Source: an uncultured Mailhella sp. (lineage in GTDB: Bacteria > Desulfobacterota > Desulfovibrionia > Desulfovibrionales > Desulfovibrionaceae). Taken from it: a DNA stretch of 62,345 nt. The position numbers and the translations under genes were made by a program. Location of the stretch: the NCBI RefSeq assembly GCF_905187505.1, contig NZ_CAJJIC010000002.1, positions 1 to 62,345 on the forward strand, in the 5' to 3' direction. Numbering within the stretch: position 1 is the stretch's first letter; each line of letters starts with the position of its first letter. Below the pieces are notes generated by a model. That model ran no database searches and was not told the DNA's origin. It was given only the letters and a program-made list of their open reading frames with translations. Shown piece after piece: positions 62,037-62,345 of this stretch.

Positions 62037-62345
62037 ATGAAAAAATTAGTATCTTACTACTCTGAAGACATTAAAAACTTTTTAGATCAATCTAATCAGG
62101 AAATTTTTGGAATTATTCAATCTAATAATATCTCTCATGCTGTAACCTCAAAACAAATATATGCATGGGAATTAGAAATAGAAGTATTAAAAGAGCAATT
62201 AAATACTTTAAAAGAAGGAAGGATTATTTTTGAGTACATTATTCCAAGAATGGGAAAAAGAGTTGATACTATCTTAATATATAAAAATATTATATTTATA
62301 TTAGAATTTAAATGTGGAGATACTTATTATAAAAATTCATCAATA
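62037..62345 (+). CDS. N-terminal fragment of a DUF2075-like protein with a PD-(D/E)XK-like domain, cut by the window edge
   Basis: 103 codons open to the window end, with no stop. About 22% GC by my count, against roughly 60% before it, and codon use is AT-biased throughout. The segment SKQIYAWELEIEVLKEQL, then FEYIIPRMGKRVDTILIYKN and FILEFKCGD, follows the pattern of the N-terminal part of DUF2075 proteins (a conserved IPRxxKRxD, then an (V/I)LEFK strand), which continue into a P-loop helicase-like domain. Aspartate and ExK match a PD-(D/E)XK nuclease core. No good ribosome site precedes ATG 62037. It is probably horizontally acquired. Confidence 0.6.
   Translation, partial: MKKLVSYYSEDIKNFLDQSNQEIFGIIQSNNISHAVTSKQIYAWELEIEVLKEQLNTLKEGRIIFEYIIPRMGKRVDTILIYKNIIFILEFKCGDTYYKNSSI

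Noticed and set aside
1..62345. CRISPR arrays, insertion sequences, phage integrases, rRNA, replication origin
   Set aside because: No regularly spaced repeats, transposase or integrase motifs, rRNA-like sequence or DnaA-box cluster seen on either strand.

Overview
The window is about 62 kb of GC-rich chromosome, mostly core metabolism, from a sulfite-reducing member of the Desulfovibrionaceae. It opens inside dsrA, followed by a dsrB gene whose product carries a DsrD domain fused at its C-terminus. A fused DsrB-DsrD has been described in Bilophila wadsworthia, so a Bilophila/Mailhella-like lineage is the best guess; this is inference, not a database result. The Cys-type CcmE and a Ccm cluster with no CcmG or CcmH also fit Desulfovibrio relatives. 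LpxC and lipoproteins show a Gram-negative envelope.

Layout. 0-4.1 kb: dissimilatory sulfite reductase (dsrA, dsrBD) and a CbiA/DsrN-type amidase. 4.4-8.4 kb (minus strand): nth, a lipoprotein and a polar amino acid ABC importer (two permeases and a binding protein, no ATPase). 9-14.7 kb: a PfkB-family kinase, an MFS transporter-adenine deaminase pair, an SDR oxidoreductase and a ferritin. 14.9-21.1 kb (minus): lpxC, prmC, rnhA, an LTA-synthase-like membrane sulfatase-fold enzyme, a small zinc-ribbon protein, recR and lepB. 21.3-25.6 kb (plus): argJ, a DUF503 gene, nrnA, dapF and dapA. 26-32.7 kb: a small unknown protein with a strong promoter, tRNA-Leu(UAG), and the protein quality-control block tig-clpP-clpX-lon. 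32.9-38.2 kb: an aldo/keto reductase facing an AraC regulator, and a copper module (copA, copZ, divergent hxlR). 38.3-46 kb: a CNNM/CBS protein, then ccmE-F-A-B-C-D, a TPR protein and mnmE. 46.4-51.6 kb: a 3'-5' exonuclease, mutL, an RRM RNA-binding protein, a glycine-zipper lipoprotein and an unknown Rossmann-like protein. 51.8-61.3 kb: rarD, ispG, proS, xseA, an M23 peptidase, xseB, ispA and dxs, so three isoprenoid genes lie in one co-directional run. 61.3-62.0 kb: a membrane-anchored thermonuclease.

The last ~310 bases change abruptly to about 22% GC and hold the start of a foreign gene cut by the window edge. Its product resembles the N-terminal PD-(D/E)XK-like part of DUF2075-type helicase proteins. 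This is the only clear sign of horizontal transfer, and the likeliest place for accessory or defence genes is just past the right edge.

I see no CRISPR array, insertion sequence, integrase, rRNA or origin. Many gene pairs overlap by 1 or 4 bases (clpP/clpX, ccmF/A/B/C, TPR/mnmE, rarD/ispG, M23/xseB), which indicates translational coupling. Several leaders and gaps contain strong hairpins, listed separately. Starts were chosen from ribosome binding sites and family length, and differ from the longest open frame for many genes.
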